Below are positions 61,816-64,000 of a DNA stretch of 64,000 nucleotides, piece by piece. This DNA is from Phaseolus vulgaris (lineage: Eukaryota > Streptophyta > Magnoliopsida > Fabales > Fabaceae). The stretch lies in NCBI RefSeq assembly GCF_000499845.2, contig NC_023754.2, positions 28,473,869 through 28,537,868 on the forward strand, read 5' to 3'. Each line of letters begins with the position of its first letter. Positions within the stretch are counted from its first letter, which is position 1. The translations under genes were made by a program, and so were the position numbers. Under the pieces are notes generated by a model. It was not told the DNA's origin, did not search any database, and was given only the letters and a program-made list of their open reading frames with translations.

Positions 61816-63447
61816 AAAAATAGAACTCAAGTCAATTCCCTCTAGTTAATGTGACTTTCCTTTGAAATCCACTCATCTAAGAGAGGAAGTGAATAAAGCA
61901 CTCTCACTTGCTCACATTCATACTGAAACAAACAATCATCACTCTCACTCTTCCTTTCTTGCTAACAGTGGAACCCCTAATTCAAAAAAAGGTTTAAAGA
62001 TGTAACAATACTTGAAGAAGATTTGAGATGAATGATACATTTTTTTTAGCAAATAGCAATAAAATTAAATGATGTCACTTTAAGGGTGATCTAATCCTTA
62101 TACAACAAAATGATTCTTCCAAAGAACTTTTCCATCTACATATCAACTAAAAGACCTCTTATTGTCTATCTCATCTCTACCAATAATAAAAGAAACTCAA
62201 GAATCGACATTTTACATAAAACTAAACTAAATGCATACATACCAAGGGTTCAAGACACCAATTAGAGATGAATGATACATACCAACTACATTCAGATGGA
62301 ATTTCGTCCTTTAGTAATTATAAGTAATAAATATTATTTTTTATAGTTAATTATTATTTTATTTCTTGATTAAGGGTATCATTCATATCTAAACTAACTT
62401 AAGTAACTTGTTTGTTATGTTTCATATGTGATACATATACATAAGTATCATTTTATTTAATAAATTATTTATATTTTTTTAAATGAGATATTTGATTGTA
62501 TAATTGTTATTATTTTAGGAATATTATTTTAATATTATTTATTTTATTTATAAAAATAGGTTTTCGTGTATTATAATTAGTTATAATGGTAATCATAACC
62601 CTAACTCCCATACCCAAACCCAAAATCTTTAAGTGCCATAAGAATAAAACTTACACCCAAATCATAATTCTAATCCATAAGACATTGGATTGTTAATTAT
62701 TTTTTAAATATTTTTACAATTTTAAATATTAAAAATTTTATTATAATAGAAAATTTATTTTTATTTCTTATAATACTAAGTAACTCATATTTTATTATTT
62801 AAATATTTATAAAACACAAACAAATTTATAAAATTACAAATATTTTTTAAAAATAAAAAATTCTCCTACACATCTTATCATTCACTAACACCTGATCGTG
62901 GTTAAACTAAGTGAAGAATCCTTCTTAACACTCATCTTAATAACAGTATGAAAATATATTTAAATATTCCACTATTTGCATCTAAACCCTTTACCTTTGA
63001 AATCTTTTTACAAATAAACTTAAATCTCTAACACTTTTATTTATCCCGTCATCGTACAAATCATTATGCTTGTTTCTAAGTTTAGGATAGTTTAGTTTCC
63101 TCAAAAAATATCTAAGGCAATGTGTAGAGAGACTTCATTCCAACATTTTTTTTATTCTCTCAAAAGCCAAAACTTTCCTTTTTTCTTTCAACATCAACAC
63201 CATGGACCAAAATTCATCGGTGAAATAAACAAGAAATTCCATTATAGCAGGATTAACAAAAACATCATTAGACTTCCTCCATCTATTAGTACCATATTTA
63301 TCATCTTTTTTCTGCTAGTAAAATCCAACACAAGACTCTTTTTCAACAATTTGAACAAAAAAAAAATCCAATTAAAAAAAATGTGGGATAAGAGTGAGAG
63401 AAATTATACTTTGAATCATATGTCACGTTAGTAGTCATTTTACTCTT
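61816..63447. other. A+T-rich intergenic DNA, nothing recognised
   Basis: The phrase GAGATGAATGATACAT occurs at 62026 and 62265, hinting at a small duplication. No gene is recognised. The open frame at 63120-63431 is low-complexity and unsupported. Confidence 0.45.
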
Positions 63448-64000
63448 AGGTTCTGTTTGTTTCTATGGGTGTACTATTCACAAGGAAAGAAGTGAGAGGA
63501 TATCAATGGTTTAGATTCAGAGTTTTGCAGAGAAGAGGAGGAGAGGATATATAGTAAATATTCTCTCTCCTCAAAATGAAGAGATGTAGAGGGAAAACCA
63601 CATCAGCATGTGTTATTATCGAATTTACCCTCATTCATCTGCAAGGGTTTTTAATATTAAAAAATAGTATTTTTTTTAATTTATATAAGATATGATTTAT
63701 TTTCTAATTTTATAGTATATATTTAATATTTTAAGAAATTATTTGAAGTTCTCTTTTTATTTATTTATTTTTATAATTATTATGTTTATGAGTTAGTAAT
63801 TTATTTGATAATAGTTTTTTATGAAATTATTTTCTATTATTAATTACGTTATATTTTTTCCATTACTATAGGTTTTTTAATAATAAAAAATATTAATTTT
63901 TATTTATACAAGATTTATTTTTTAATTTATTTTTTATGTATTTTCTAATTTTATAATGCATGTTTAATATTTTAAGAAATTATTTGAAGTTTTTTTATTT
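63448..64000 (+). repeat. Dispersed repeat, copy 2 (runs off the right edge)
   Basis: This is a direct-orientation copy of the repeat at 47302. It starts TTAGGTTCTGTTTGTTTCTATGG and carries the same ordered blocks with scattered substitutions and small indels. It is cut by the end of the window. Confidence 0.85.

Overview
The window is nuclear DNA of a flowering plant, most likely a legume of the bean/cowpea/soybean group. Genes carry GT-AG introns, intergenic DNA is very A+T-rich, and the recognisable proteins are plant-specific families (Dof, SBP, DRM1/ARP, TRM). The legume placement is an inference from the general look of the proteins and of the palindromic repeats; no search was run. Nothing bacterial, viral or CRISPR-like was seen.

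Layout. Positions 1-4371 hold decayed Ty1/copia retrotransposon sequence on the minus strand: an isolated integrase fragment, then a longer remnant that keeps gag, protease, reverse transcriptase and RNase H but has lost integrase. A small minus-strand gene with a one-base frameshift lies at 5251-5792. A 529-bp Mutator-type MITE with a 9-bp target duplication is at 7310-7838. A complete DRM1/auxin-repressed gene (three exons) is at 9246-10119. A short TRM/DUF3741-motif gene (minus, 13913-14446) has a palindromic MITE almost touching its stop codon, and is divergent from DEG15, a 13-exon peroxisomal processing protease ending in the PTS1 tripeptide SKL (15205-22158). A 400-bp CACTA-type MITE is at 26539-26938. 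A two-exon SPL3-type SBP-box gene (minus, 28081-29583) has a divergent miR156/157-like site in its presumed 3' UTR. From 30 to 52 kb there is mainly A+T-rich intergenic DNA with a hAT MITE at 38900-39366, further MITEs and a long inverted-repeat element at about 46590-48245. A two-exon Dof transcription factor is at 52747-53966. The last 10 kb has no recognisable gene, but holds microsatellites, a possible RNA foldback, an array of ATAATCGATTAT palindromes and a second copy of the 47.3-kb repeat running off the right edge.

The genes do not form a pathway; this is an ordinary plant gene neighbourhood. No wholly new system was found. The items most worth checking are the altered miR156/157 site, the MITE next to the TRM stop codon, the clean frameshift in the 5.3-kb gene, and the several non-autonomous DNA transposons whose target duplications can be read directly.
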